A DNA stretch of 64,000 nt from Idiomarinaceae bacterium (GCA_002685255.1 NYWU01000001.1:103955-167954), one strand, 5' to 3'. Numbered from the stretch's first letter, positions 55,063 through 63,941 are shown. The notes: generated from the sequence alone by a model not told the origin. Numbers and translations are program-made.

Positions 55063-55944
55063 ATGAATATATTGCATCTAAAAATGATGGCCAGCGTCGC
55101 CGCTTCCGGCTCGCTTCAAAAAAGTGCTCAGCAACTGCACCGTAGCCAGTCAGCCATTAGTATGGCACTCAAGAAGCTCGAACAAGATGCTGGCTTTGCA
55201 CTATTCAATCGCGACGGCTATCGCCTACAACTTACAGCGCACGGTCAACAGTTTTTACGCCAAGCTGAAGAAGTACTGCGTCAACATGAACGCCTGGATA
55301 CGTTATCCGGTCGCTTGCGCACCGGTGCAGAACCTCATTTAACATTGTGTTTTGACCACACCTGTGATGCGCGTTATTGGTTCGATGCCATAACCTTAGT
55401 ACAAGACGAATTTCCCGCCACCGAATTACGGTTTGAGGGCGAGTCGCAGCTACGCGCCTTGCGACGTATTAATCAGGGTGAAGCCGATCTCGCGATTTGC
55501 CCCTGGCTGCCGTTGTTTCGACAATACGGCGAGTTTGAGACACTCAAAGTGAGTCCTTTTCAACTTGTCGTTGTGATGCACAGTCAACTTGCCGAACAAC
55601 ACGGCGGTGTACCTGATAATCGACAGCAACTGCTGGGGCTGCCGATGTTAGTGCCGCAAGTACTTGAAGTCGGTATTAATGTCGACGCTATCCTAAAACT
55701 TCCGAGTCAGCGACGCATTCAAACCAGTGACGTGGCGACACAACGAGATATGCTCGTTGCTGGCCTAGGTTGGGGGGCGATTCCAATGCACATGGCCGCA
55801 CCTTATTTGGCCAGTGGTGAGTTGGTACAAATCGAAATACCCGGCTTTGTGCAACGGGTCAATTTAGAAGTACACATTATACGTTCAGCGATACGCAGTC
55901 CGGGCCCTGCCGCTGAAGCCATTTGGCAAGCATTTGCCGAGTAG
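55063..55944 (+). CDS. LysR-family transcriptional regulator
   Basis: A 293-residue LysR protein. The N-terminal winged HTH is in the first 60 residues (KSAQQLHRSQSAISMALKKL and LFNRDGYRLQLTAHGQQFL); the rest is the substrate-binding-like effector domain. Divergence from the RND adaptor gene suggests that it controls the efflux operon. The effector is not predictable. It lies about 160 bases before acnB and is oriented the same way. Confidence 0.88.
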   Translation: MNILHLKMMASVAASGSLQKSAQQLHRSQSAISMALKKLEQDAGFALFNRDGYRLQLTAHGQQFLRQAEEVLRQHERLDTLSGRLRTGAEPHLTLCFDHTCDARYWFDAITLVQDEFPATELRFEGESQLRALRRINQGEADLAICPWLPLFRQYGEFETLKVSPFQLVVVMHSQLAEQHGGVPDNRQQLLGLPMLVPQVLEVGINVDAILKLPSQRRIQTSDVATQRDMLVAGLGWGAIPMHMAAPYLASGELVQIEIPGFVQRVNLEVHIIRSAIRSPGPAAEAIWQAFAE

Positions 55945-56011
55945 TTCACCAGTACTTAAAGCCTCCTGTTATTCATAGCATTTATACCCTACATTGTCTG
56001 ATTTATAGCCG

Positions 56012-56046
56012 CCTGCCGTGTGAATTTGCAGGAAAATGCGTATAAT
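56012..56046 (+). promoter_or_regulatory. Promoter region of acnB with a small dyad
   Basis: A perfect TATAAT lies at 56041-56046, 55 bases before the acnB GTG. A CCTGC (56012-56016)/GCAGG (56028-56032) inverted repeat covers the -35 region, which itself matches the consensus poorly. That fits an activator- or repressor-controlled promoter; the regulator is unknown. Confidence 0.5.
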
Positions 56047-56101
56047 GCCCGCCACTAGTGAAGTCATTATTTCTCATGCAAACACACAAGAGGTAACTGG
56101 A

Positions 56102-58690
56102 GTGCTAAAAGAATATCGTCAGCACGTTGAAGAGCGTGCCGCTGAGGGCATCCCTCCGAAGCCATTAACGGCTGAACAAGTTGCAGATTTAGTTGAGCTG
56201 CTAAAAAACCCACCCGCGGGTGAAGAAGCATTTTTAGTCGAGCTCCTTTCAGAGCGCGTACCTCCAGGCGTCGATGAAGCAGCTTATGTGAAAGCAGGCT
56301 TCTTGAGCGCAGTGGTTAAAGGCGACGTCGAAAGCCCTGTCATTAGTAAAGAACAAGCCGTTAAATTGCTCGGTAACATGCACGGTGGCTATAACATCGA
56401 AACATTAGTTGCCTTGTTAGATGACGCTGAATTAGGTCGCCTTGCGGCGGAAGAGCTTAAACACACCATTTTGATGTTCGACGCTTTCCACGACGTTGAA
56501 GAAAAAATGAAGGCGGGCAATGCGCTTGCAAAAGAAGTCGTTGAATCATGGGCTGAAGGCGAATGGTTCACTAGCCGTGACAAAATGGCAGACGAAATCA
56601 AAGCAACTGTATTTAAAGTGACGGGTGAGACCAACACCGATGACTTATCTCCTGCGCCGGATGCATGGTCACGTCCTGATATTCCTTTGCACGCTAAAGC
56701 AATGTACAAAATGCCGCGTGAAGGCATCACCAATGCTGGCGAACAAATTGAAGAACTTAAAAAGAAAGGTCACCCCGTTGCATTCGTAGGCGATGTTGTG
56801 GGTACGGGCTCTTCACGTAAATCAGCGACTAACTCGGTACTTTGGAACATCGGTGAGGATATGCCAGGTACGCCAAACAAGCGTGCAGGCGGTATCTGTA
56901 TCGGTGGTAAAGTCGCTCCTATCTTCTTTAACACAATGAAGGACGCGGGCGCATTAGTATTTGAAGCCGACGTTGAGAAAATGAACATGGGCGATGTGAT
57001 CAGCATCTTCCCATACGAAGGCAAAATCAAAAACGAAGCGGGCGAAGTCATTGCTGAATATGATTATGCATCGCGCGTTATCTTAGACGAAGTGCGTGCA
57101 GGTGGCCGTATCAACTTGATCATCGGTCGTGGTTTAACAGCAAAAGCGCGTGAATCATTGGGCCTAGGCGCAAGTGATTTATTCTTAACGCCTGAGCAAC
57201 CGCAAGACAGTGGTAAGGGTTACAGCCTTGCTCAGAAACTGGTTGGTAAAGCATGCGGTATGGAAGGCGTGCGCCCAGGTACTTATTGTGAGCCACAAAT
57301 GGCCACCGTAGGTTCGCAGGACACCACCGGTCCAATGACCCGTGACGAACTCAAAGACTTGGCGTGCCTTGGTTTTAACTCTGACTTGGTCATGCAGTCA
57401 TTCTGTCACACCTCTGCGTACCCTAAACCGGTTGATGTTGAGACTCAGCACACGTTGCCAGACTTCATCATGAACCGCGGCGGTGTATCTCTGCGCCCAG
57501 GCGATGGTATCATCCACAGCTGGTTAAACCGTATGTTATTACCAGACACAGTAGGTACTGGCGGTGACTCTCATACTCGTTTCCCTCTGGGTATTTCTTT
57601 CCCTGCGGGTTCTGGCTTGGTCGCTTTCGCTGCAGCAACGGGCGTTATGCCACTGGATATGCCTGAGTCTGTATTGGTGCGTTTTAAAGGTAAGATGCAG
57701 CCAGGTATCACATTACGTGATCTTGTTCATGCGATCCCAGCGTTCGCGATTAAAGACGGTTTGTTAACAGTCGAGAAACGCGGTAAGAAAAACGCATTCT
57801 CGGGTCGTATCTTAGAAATTGAAGGCCTTGAGCATCTAACTGTTGAGCAAGCGTTCGAATTGTCAGACGCTTCGGCAGAACGTTCAGCGGCAGGTTGTAC
57901 TATCAACCTTTCAGAAGAGTCAGTGGGTGAGTACTTACGCTCAAACATCACCATGTTGCGTTGGATGATCAACGAAGGCTATGGCGATGCACGTACACTT
58001 GAACGCCGTGCGCGTAAGATGGAAGAATGGCTTGAGAATCCGTCATTGATGCGTGCAGATAAAGATGCTGAATACGCAGAAGTGATTGAAATCGACCTTG
58101 ATGAAATCAAAGAGCCTATCGTTTGTTGTCCGAACGACCCAGACGACGCTAAGTTCTTGAGTGAAGTCGCTGGCGATAAAGTTGATGAAGTGTTCATCGG
58201 TTCATGTATGACCAATATTGGTCACTTCCGTGCCGCTGGTAAGCTGCTTGAGAAGAACTCTGATCCGTTAAACACACGTTTGTGGATTGCGCCGCCAACG
58301 AAGATGGATAAGGCTCAGCTCGAGACTGAAGGTTACTACGACATCTACGAACGTAATGGCGTCCGTACTGAGATGCCGGGTTGTTCACTGTGTATGGGTA
58401 ACCAAGCACGTGTCGAGCCAAACTCAACGGTGTTATCGACCTCAACGCGTAACTTCCCTAACCGTTTAGGTGATGGCGCAAACGTTTACCTTACTTCTGC
58501 AGAGCTCGCAGCAGTAGGCGCTATCGTGGGTCGTTTACCGACACCAGAAGAGTACCTTGAGTACGCGCAAGACATTAACGCGATGGCTGGCGAAGTTTAT
58601 AAGTATCTAAACTTTGACCAAATGGATGCGTTCCGTGACGCTGAAAAAGCAGCGAAAGAGAACATCATCCCGACCATCAACGTTGCTTAA
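56102..58690 (+). CDS. acnB: Bifunctional aconitate hydratase 2 / 2-methylisocitrate dehydratase
   Basis: An 862-residue AcnB converting citrate to isocitrate in the TCA cycle and 2-methyl-cis-aconitate in the propionate route. The start is GTG 56102 ([16 protein letters not shown]), matching E. coli MLEEYRKHVAERAAEG and preceded by GAGG; the longer reading would begin before the likely transcription start. Fe-S ligands and active site appear in [19 protein letters not shown] and [17 protein letters not shown]. The domain order HEAT-like, swivel, then catalytic is that of AcnB. A perfect -10 lies just upstream. Confidence 0.97.
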   Translation: MLKEYRQHVEERAAEGIPPKPLTAEQVADLVELLKNPPAGEEAFLVELLSERVPPGVDEAAYVKAGFLSAVVKGDVESPVISKEQAVKLLGNMHGGYNIETLVALLDDAELGRLAAEELKHTILMFDAFHDVEEKMKAGNALAKEVVESWAEGEWFTSRDKMADEIKATVFKVTGETNTDDLSPAPDAWSRPDIPLHAKAMYKMPREGITNAGEQIEELKKKGHPVAFVGDVVGTGSSRKSATNSVLWNIGEDMPGTPNKRAGGICIGGKVAPIFFNTMKDAGALVFEADVEKMNMGDVISIFPYEGKIKNEAGEVIAEYDYASRVILDEVRAGGRINLIIGRGLTAKARESLGLGASDLFLTPEQPQDSGKGYSLAQKLVGKACGMEGVRPGTYCEPQMATVGSQDTTGPMTRDELKDLACLGFNSDLVMQSFCHTSAYPKPVDVETQHTLPDFIMNRGGVSLRPGDGIIHSWLNRMLLPDTVGTGGDSHTRFPLGISFPAGSGLVAFAAATGVMPLDMPESVLVRFKGKMQPGITLRDLVHAIPAFAIKDGLLTVEKRGKKNAFSGRILEIEGLEHLTVEQAFELSDASAERSAAGCTINLSEESVGEYLRSNITMLRWMINEGYGDARTLERRARKMEEWLENPSLMRADKDAEYAEVIEIDLDEIKEPIVCCPNDPDDAKFLSEVAGDKVDEVFIGSCMTNIGHFRAAGKLLEKNSDPLNTRLWIAPPTKMDKAQLETEGYYDIYERNGVRTEMPGCSLCMGNQARVEPNSTVLSTSTRNFPNRLGDGANVYLTSAELAAVGAIVGRLPTPEEYLEYAQDINAMAGEVYKYLNFDQMDAFRDAEKAAKENIIPTINVA

Positions 58691-58711
58691 TCGCACCGCG
58701 TGAGTCGAATT

Positions 58712-58746
58712 AAAAAGCCTCGCAGTTTTGCTGCGAGGCTTTTTTA
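58712..58746. terminator. Bidirectional terminator between acnB and the pilus operon
   Basis: AAAAAGCCTCGCAG and CTGCGAGGCTTTTT form a perfect 14-base stem with a five-base loop, followed by TT on the plus strand. The minus strand has a T-run as well, so it ends both acnB and the pilus operon. Confidence 0.92.
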
Positions 58747-58754
58747 ATGGTTGA

Positions 58755-59300
58755 TTAACAGCCGTCTGTTTTGTGTGCGACAAAAGTACCGCGTGAGTTG
58801 ATCGGTTGGGTAAAGTAAACGCGACAGTTGTCATCCGCTATTTCACCATCATCATCACGGTCAAAACCGATATAGGTTTGATGACGCTCACCGACTTCAA
58901 TGATGACATCCTCTGAGAAATTCACCATTTTTGCCACTTCGAAGTTATCAGGCCCCAATTGACCATCGCCGTTCTTTATCAGCTTAATGTCACGACTGAC
59001 ATTGTTACGCGGATTCTCTTGGTCTGAGGTGGTATCGGCTTCGATAATGCCGTCACCATTGACGTCTAACCACGGGCTTCCATTCACGTCGATAACTCGG
59101 TTAGGTAACTGTAGTGCAGCATCAATATGCTTGGAGGCTTCCGTCAAGGTACCCGACATCGACTTAACTGCATTGGTCCGTGCTGCGGTACCAAAGTCAA
59201 AAAACTTAGGCGCCGCCGTCACCGCTAAGACACCAATGACCACAATAACAATAATCAACTCAATCAGCGTAAAACCTGCATTTAACTTCTGTTTACTCAA
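58755..59300 (-). CDS. Type IV pilin-like (MshA-type) prepilin
   Basis: A 181-residue prepilin with a short leader ending in glycine and the class signature GFTLIELIIVIVVIGVLAVT; E at position 5 of the mature protein is present. APKFFDFGTAARTNAV resembles MSHA pilins. Two cysteines near the C-terminus (DDNCRVYF and TDGC) could close a D-loop. The start is TTG 59300 after AGGAG. It lies eight bases behind the tip gene of a chaperone-usher operon, an unexpected neighbour, since type IV pilins need prepilin peptidase and a different secretion machine, neither of which is encoded here. Confidence 0.82.
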   Translation of the reverse strand: MSKQKLNAGFTLIELIIVIVVIGVLAVTAAPKFFDFGTAARTNAVKSMSGTLTEASKHIDAALQLPNRVIDVNGSPWLDVNGDGIIEADTTSDQENPRNNVSRDIKLIKNGDGQLGPDNFEVAKMVNFSEDVIIEVGERHQTYIGFDRDDDGEIADDNCRVYFTQPINSRGTFVAHKTDGC

Positions 59301-59308
59301 AACAACTC

Positions 59309-60178
59309 CTATCTTGCTGTCACTGTCACATAAACGGTGTCTTGATAACGACCTGCGCGTTGATACTTCACATCATCCACAACGATACCCATATCAAAGC
59401 GCCGCTTACCAGAGTAACTTTGCTGGTAGCTGCGTTGGTAGGTGGTAGTTGCGGGAAAACGGTTACCATCAAAAAGGATCTCATACGGGATGCGACTGCT
59501 GCTGTCTTGCTGATGCACCAACGCGCGGTCCTCTGAATAAATCGATACGTCGTAAAGACTGTTACTAAACACTTTTAACCGCCAATCAGCACGCGCCCCG
59601 TCATTGAGGCTGCCTAAATCTACTTGGTAGTGGCCGCCATGACCGCGCACCGAATCACTGTGTGAGCGAGCGACTTGAATACTGACAATGGCAGGCATGT
59701 AAAACCCAAGATCGACCACTTTATCCACCAATGTATTGCGACCATCCTTAGATTGAATAACCAGAGCGGCCGAGTATGCGCCCGCCGTAATCACGCGGTG
59801 TGCATCAATACGTAACCACAAATTAAGATGCTGATGACCGTTGTAATCAACGACCCAAGAGCGACGTCCATCGACGGTGCGCACCGGCAAAGGTTTGCGA
59901 TTGGTATTAAGTAAAGTCGCATCGAGCTGTGCGCCCCCTTCACCGATGAGTTTGAAAGGTCCGTTATCTACAGCGCTAAAAATCAAACTATCGATACAAG
60001 GACGCCCCTCTCGAAACGCCTGCACTTTTATCGGCAATAAAATTTCATCGTCAAACCGCACCGAATTGTATTGGTTGACTTGCACATCAAAATCACCCGT
60101 GCACTGGTGTGGGTAACGCCCATCAGCTTGTGCCACAGCTGACACCAGAAAAATAAACACGATTATGAACCTGTTCAT
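59309..60178 (-). CDS. Chaperone-usher pilus tip protein (putative adhesin)
   Basis: A 289-residue exported protein with signal peptide MNRFIIVFIFLVSAVAQA. It appears to have two domains: an N-terminal domain of about 140 residues (with cysteines in HQCTGDFDVQV and GRPCIDSLIF), and a C-terminal pilin-like domain ending AGRYQDTVYVTVTAR, the same strand pattern as the end of the major pilin gene of this operon. That is the architecture of tip adhesins, in which an adhesive domain is joined to a pilin domain. Its start overlaps the usher stop (ATGA). The receptor is unknown. Confidence 0.72.
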   Translation of the reverse strand: MNRFIIVFIFLVSAVAQADGRYPHQCTGDFDVQVNQYNSVRFDDEILLPIKVQAFREGRPCIDSLIFSAVDNGPFKLIGEGGAQLDATLLNTNRKPLPVRTVDGRRSWVVDYNGHQHLNLWLRIDAHRVITAGAYSAALVIQSKDGRNTLVDKVVDLGFYMPAIVSIQVARSHSDSVRGHGGHYQVDLGSLNDGARADWRLKVFSNSLYDVSIYSEDRALVHQQDSSSRIPYEILFDGNRFPATTTYQRSYQQSYSGKRRFDMGIVVDDVKYQRAGRYQDTVYVTVTAR

Positions 60179-62559
60179 GGTTGCACCTCGCTCACGGTAA
60201 TAATCCCCGCATCAATTAAATTTTCTTCCGCTGCTTTAAAGTTCACTTTTGCTTGATACTTACCTATCACTAACTTGTAAGTACCTGGCGCAATGCCCTC
60301 GACCGCAAAACGGCCCCTGCGATTGGTAAATACATCCAACACCAATCCATTTCCAACCAGTTCGCCACGCTCTAAGCTTAACGGCTGACCTGATTCATCT
60401 TGAATGTAGCCCAAGACTAAATAAGCGGCATCAGAACCCACAGTAATGACACGTCCAGTCACACTGCCACCGCTCGAATCATATAAACCTGGACCCCAGT
60501 TATAACCGAGCGGCGCGTCAGGCACATTGACAATAACACTGGTTTCACTAAAGGGGGCTCCGAGGGTGACAAGTCCTGCTAGGGTGTCGCCTGCCCGCGC
60601 TTCGATCTCACCCAAATAGTCGGGATTAATCTCAACGCGGCTATCTGCTAGCGTTTCATGCTTATTAATCAATGCGAACGGCGCATCAACAATACTCGAC
60701 ATGCCAAGGCTGCCGTCTGCAAAACCGAGCGTCGTACTCAGCGATGTGCGATAGATGTCAAAACTAGCGCCCGACTCTAGTTCAAGTTTTGATGCCGTCA
60801 GTTCGCCGCGCATACGGTTGCCGGTGTAACTACCGCTGGCTCGAATATCACGTAACTGTGGATTATCGATGCCATAGATTTCGTAACCATAGTTGCCTAC
60901 CCGGTTGCGGTTAATGCGACCAAAGCTCGCTTGTGCCTGTTCTCTGCGGTCATCGTATTCAACCCTTGTACGCAACTGACTACGCGAATCATAGCTATTC
61001 CAAGAAATACTCAAAAACACGCCGTCTTGTTGCTGCGTTAATGGATCGACAAAGTTACTGCGATAATATTCGGCACTTAACAGCCAACCACGACTGCGCC
61101 AGCTGAGTCGTAACGAATCAGTATTGATAGTTGTGCCATCCACCGCTTCGTAACGCGACACACTGGCTGTTAAATCAAGCTCGTCATTGAAAAAGTAGGT
61201 ATAGTCTGCCGTCACCCGTCGATCATCAAATAGTGCAAGTGGCTGGGTAGCTACTGTGGGAGCAAAATCGACTCTTTTCTCAAAACTAAAGCGTAAGTTA
61301 GGCGAGCTGTTGTAACCACTTCCCCAAACCGAGAACCCCATATCGATGGACGCTGCATAGCCATTAAATTCATCCAGTTTAGATTGAGAGCCACGCAATG
61401 TAATGACACCAATGTCAAAACCATAGGATACCGTAGTGCCGACAATATGGCCCAAGCTACTGAGCTCGAGGTTCATGCCGGCAGTGAAACTATCTGAGAA
61501 ACCGTAATCGTAATAGCCAGAAAATGTCAGTTCATCCGCATAGTTATATGAAAACTCTTCAAATTCCGATGCATAACCTAGCTGAAACGAGAAATCCGAA
61601 AGACCTTTACGCAACAATGCGCCGCTATAGAAATTATCAAAGCGAAATGTCTGTGTTGTGCCATCTTCGAACGTTGCGACGACCAATACCTCATTGGCGC
61701 CAGCAGTGAACGGCAAATCATTTAACTCATAACGACCCGGGTTAAATTGCTGACGTAAAACCGTAAAACCGTTCACTTGGATCTCAACATCGGCGCTCGA
61801 AGGGAGATAGAATTGTTGACTGTTACCTGGACTAATTTCACGACGCGGTTGCAACTCTCGATAAGCCCGCGAAATACCAATACCACCCATATTGAGTCCG
61901 CTCACATGACCACTCGTGAAGGTGGTTAAATCGCCTAACTCATAGCGCAATGGTAATTGAGGGTTATCGTGAAATAGTGTGACCTCACCGCGGTAAAACT
62001 CGTTATTGCCCTCGTCGTCGCGATCGGCAAAGGCAGACCAGCGCGCATTCACGCCATCATAGCCTCCGACGTTGGCTGATCCGAGCCACTCTAATGCGAA
62101 GCGCGTGTCCGATTCGACAGTCTCCGTTAGCAGGTTAAAACGATTAACGCTTGCAATCGTTGCCGTACTATCAGGAATCACCACATAATCGGCTGCCCCA
62201 TAATTCAGCTCGGTCGGACGCAGAGCACTACCGGCTAACTTTGCCGTTAGACTCATATTTTGCGGTGAAAAATCGATGAAAATGCCGCGATCCTGTAATG
62301 CAGCAATGGGTATTAAACTGTCAGAATAAGCTTCTAGCCATTGAATAGTATCATCATTCAGCATACGGCCCATTGAGCTCAGCAATGACTGTTTCACGAC
62401 AGCAACGACTTGACCCGCTTGAATGGTCGCTGCAATATCCTTGATATCACGTTCGTTATAACTGACCGGCAGGTCAATGGCATACTGTTGAGATTGAGCA
62501 GGTAATGCATAAGCCGAAGCAGACGCACTAACGATCATCAGCCAATTCAATGCGCGCAT
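60175..62559 (-). CDS. Outer-membrane usher of a chaperone-usher pilus
   Basis: A 794-residue usher. Signal peptide MRALNWLMIVSASASAYA; an N-terminal domain; a barrel region with FRGEVTLF-like strands and the plug-flanking motif FYLPSSADVEIQVNGFTVLR and PGRYELNDLPFTAGANEV. The C-terminal part ends with a carboxypeptidase-regulatory-like beta domain (LDVFTNRRGRFAVEGIAPGTY), unusual in classical PapC ushers. I start at ATG 62559, with AAGGA upstream, rather than seven codons earlier. It overlaps the chaperone gene by 32 bases. Usher class (alpha or archaic) needs a phylogeny. Confidence 0.82.
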   Translation of the reverse strand: MRALNWLMIVSASASAYALPAQSQQYAIDLPVSYNERDIKDIAATIQAGQVVAVVKQSLLSSMGRMLNDDTIQWLEAYSDSLIPIAALQDRGIFIDFSPQNMSLTAKLAGSALRPTELNYGAADYVVIPDSTATIASVNRFNLLTETVESDTRFALEWLGSANVGGYDGVNARWSAFADRDDEGNNEFYRGEVTLFHDNPQLPLRYELGDLTTFTSGHVSGLNMGGIGISRAYRELQPRREISPGNSQQFYLPSSADVEIQVNGFTVLRQQFNPGRYELNDLPFTAGANEVLVVATFEDGTTQTFRFDNFYSGALLRKGLSDFSFQLGYASEFEEFSYNYADELTFSGYYDYGFSDSFTAGMNLELSSLGHIVGTTVSYGFDIGVITLRGSQSKLDEFNGYAASIDMGFSVWGSGYNSSPNLRFSFEKRVDFAPTVATQPLALFDDRRVTADYTYFFNDELDLTASVSRYEAVDGTTINTDSLRLSWRSRGWLLSAEYYRSNFVDPLTQQQDGVFLSISWNSYDSRSQLRTRVEYDDRREQAQASFGRINRNRVGNYGYEIYGIDNPQLRDIRASGSYTGNRMRGELTASKLELESGASFDIYRTSLSTTLGFADGSLGMSSIVDAPFALINKHETLADSRVEINPDYLGEIEARAGDTLAGLVTLGAPFSETSVIVNVPDAPLGYNWGPGLYDSSGGSVTGRVITVGSDAAYLVLGYIQDESGQPLSLERGELVGNGLVLDVFTNRRGRFAVEGIAPGTYKLVIGKYQAKVNFKAAEENLIDAGIITVSEVQP

Positions 62560-63232
62560 CTTGGACTCGTCCTTGCTCATTAAGCGACGCCAAAGCTAAT
62601 CGAATGGTATGCGATGGCATCAAATAGGAAACCGGCAATAATTCACGGTACATGGTCCAATCAACGGCACGTTCACCATCAGCATTGATGATCAGTTGAC
62701 TGCCATTAAGATTAACGACTTGGTTTCCATTATTAGTAAGTACTAACTCACATTCTTTATCTGTATTGTCGCAATCCAGTTGCTGTTGCAAATCCTCGAT
62801 ACCTTGTTGTGGGTTAACAAACAACAACGTGGCAAAATTAAATACCATATTAATCTCTGGCTCACCGTTCGGCTCGCTCTTCAATGGCAATTGTTTGAAT
62901 ACAATCCGATAAGACTGTGTTTCAGCTAGGCGGGGGTCACCAATAAATTGCGCACGAAAAACTTGATACGATTGAGCCGCCACCTCGATTTGCGGTGGCA
63001 AGACAATGATGTCATCAGTTTCTACAAGCTGTTCGACTTGGTTTTCGTCGAAACTACGTTTATAGACTTCCACTTCGAGTGGCAAGGTGGTTTCGCTCGG
63101 GTTTGCGACACGATACGTCACACGATTATTACCACTGGTCGCCTGGATTTCAGCGATCATCGGCTCCACTTCGTAGGCATCTACCAGCACAGCAACGAGT
63201 ACTAGCAGCCACAACATCGTTTTCTTTAACAT
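62528..63232 (-). CDS. Periplasmic pilus chaperone (PapD-like)
   Basis: A 234-residue protein with signal peptide MLKKTMLWLLVLVAVLVDA. The first immunoglobulin-like domain has RVTYRVANPSETTLPLEVEV, QSYQVFRAQFIGDP and SYRIVFKQLPLK, the edges used in donor-strand complementation. A second domain (LTNNGNQVVNLNGSQLII) follows, with a cysteine pair (QQLDCDNTDKECEL). It guides pilin and tip subunits to the usher. It overlaps the usher gene and lies 73 bases after the pilin gene, past a stable hairpin. Confidence 0.82.
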   Translation of the reverse strand: MLKKTMLWLLVLVAVLVDAYEVEPMIAEIQATSGNNRVTYRVANPSETTLPLEVEVYKRSFDENQVEQLVETDDIIVLPPQIEVAAQSYQVFRAQFIGDPRLAETQSYRIVFKQLPLKSEPNGEPEINMVFNFATLLFVNPQQGIEDLQQQLDCDNTDKECELVLTNNGNQVVNLNGSQLIINADGERAVDWTMYRELLPVSYLMPSHTIRLALASLNEQGRVQDARIELADDR

Positions 63233-63262
63233 GGCTGAACTCTTGAGGTTATTCGGGAAAGT

Positions 63263-63290
63263 TAAGCCATCGCCCGAAGGCGATGGCTTA
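63263..63290 (-). other. UUCG-capped hairpin between pilin and chaperone genes
   Basis: TAAGCCATCGCC and GGCGATGGCTTA form a perfect 12-base stem. On the transcribed (minus) strand the loop is C(UUCG)G, the extra-stable tetraloop. No T-run follows (next bases AACTTTCCC), so it is not a full intrinsic terminator; partial termination or protection of the upstream pilin message from 3' exonucleases would raise pilin over chaperone. Confidence 0.75.
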
Positions 63291-63305
63291 GAATGAAAAA
63301 CTCAA

Positions 63306-63809
63306 TTAGTTAGGTGTAACAGTGACAGTGATCGTGTCGCTGTAGTCACCTGCACGCTCATAACCAGTTGGTGCTGGAGACACTTTCAATGTACGGCGGT
63401 GTAGGTCACCATTGGTATTGTTACCCACCATGTTACCGTTACCAGTCATTGAATAAGGAGAGGTTAGAGATACGCCCACTGCGGCGCCGTGATCCATAGT
63501 GTATGGAATGAAACCTGCTTGTGGATCGTTGTTAAGTGCCAATACACCACCGTTTTGTGAGCTATAAGTGATGGTTGGCATTGCGGCTGTATTACACCAG
63601 AAACCAACACCAAAGCCGGCTGTTGCAACACCGTCTAACGCGATGGTTTTTGAAGGACCACTGCTGTTATCAACTTTACACACTTTCTCAACGGTACCGT
63701 TAACAGTGAATGAAGTAGTATCGGTATTGCTTAAGTCCATTTGCTCAGCAACGGCTGCGGTGGTAGTGAACAAACTAGCAACTAAGAGGGTTTTTACTGA
63801 AGTTTTCAT
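63306..63809 (-). CDS. Major pilin of the chaperone-usher operon (spore-coat-U-like)
   Basis: A 167-residue subunit with signal peptide MKTSVKTLLVASLFTTTAAVA. The mature N-terminal stretch (MDLSNTDTTSFTVNGTV) could be the donor strand. A cysteine pair (VEKVCKVDN and FWCNTAA) and the C-terminal AGDYSDTITVTVTP are hallmarks of spore-coat-U (SCPU)/Csu-type pilins. The start is ATG 63809; a longer reading from 63833 would run through the riboswitch hairpin. It is the first gene of the operon and directly follows the cyclic-di-GMP aptamer. Confidence 0.85.
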   Translation of the reverse strand: MKTSVKTLLVASLFTTTAAVAEQMDLSNTDTTSFTVNGTVEKVCKVDNSSGPSKTIALDGVATAGFGVGFWCNTAAMPTITYSSQNGGVLALNNDPQAGFIPYTMDHGAAVGVSLTSPYSMTGNGNMVGNNTNGDLHRRTLKVSPAPTGYERAGDYSDTITVTVTPN

Positions 63810-63810
63810 T

Positions 63811-63833
63811 TTGCGAAATCCTAATTTTCGCAA
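63811..63833 (-). promoter_or_regulatory. Expression-platform hairpin holding the pilin Shine-Dalgarno
   Basis: On the minus strand TTGCGAAA and TTTCGCAA pair perfectly around the loop ATTAGGA, which contains the pilin Shine-Dalgarno AGGA (nine bases before ATG 63809). The 5' arm overlaps the 3' end of the aptamer (GGGTTGCGA), so forming this hairpin competes with aptamer pairing. This is the expected shape of a translational riboswitch platform (inference). Confidence 0.7.
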
Positions 63834-63915
63834 CCCGGCTATCTTCGCTTTTTATTTTTAGAAGACCCGAAGCTTTCCGTCCCCACCTCGCGATGGGTTT
63901 GGCCGACTTGATTTC
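63828..63915 (-). ncRNA. Cyclic-di-GMP-I (GEMM-I) riboswitch aptamer
   Basis: On the minus strand the segment starts AAGTCGGCCAAACC, then the hairpin CCCATC-GCGA-GGTGGG (GNRA loop; 63897-63882), then GACGGAAAGCTTCGGG, a second stem TCTTC/GAAGA around an A-rich loop (63867-63842), and AGCCGGGTTGCGA at 63840-63828. These match the GEMM-I landmarks GGCAAACC, GGGACGCAAAGCC, CGGGYC and AGCCGGGUUGC in order and spacing. It is a ligand aptamer for cyclic di-GMP (known for the class) in the leader of the pilin gene. Confidence 0.88.
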
Positions 63916-63941
63916 ACCGTAGTGTTGTCAAGTTGAAGTGT

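Noticed and set aside
56036..56101. Longer AcnB start 22 codons upstream
   Set aside because: A perfect TATAAT lies inside this stretch, homologs start at the GTG at 56102, and that GTG has GAGG before it.
63928..63933. TTGACA immediately upstream of the riboswitch as a -35 element
   Set aside because: Its -10 would fall within the aptamer and truncate it, so transcription must start further upstream.
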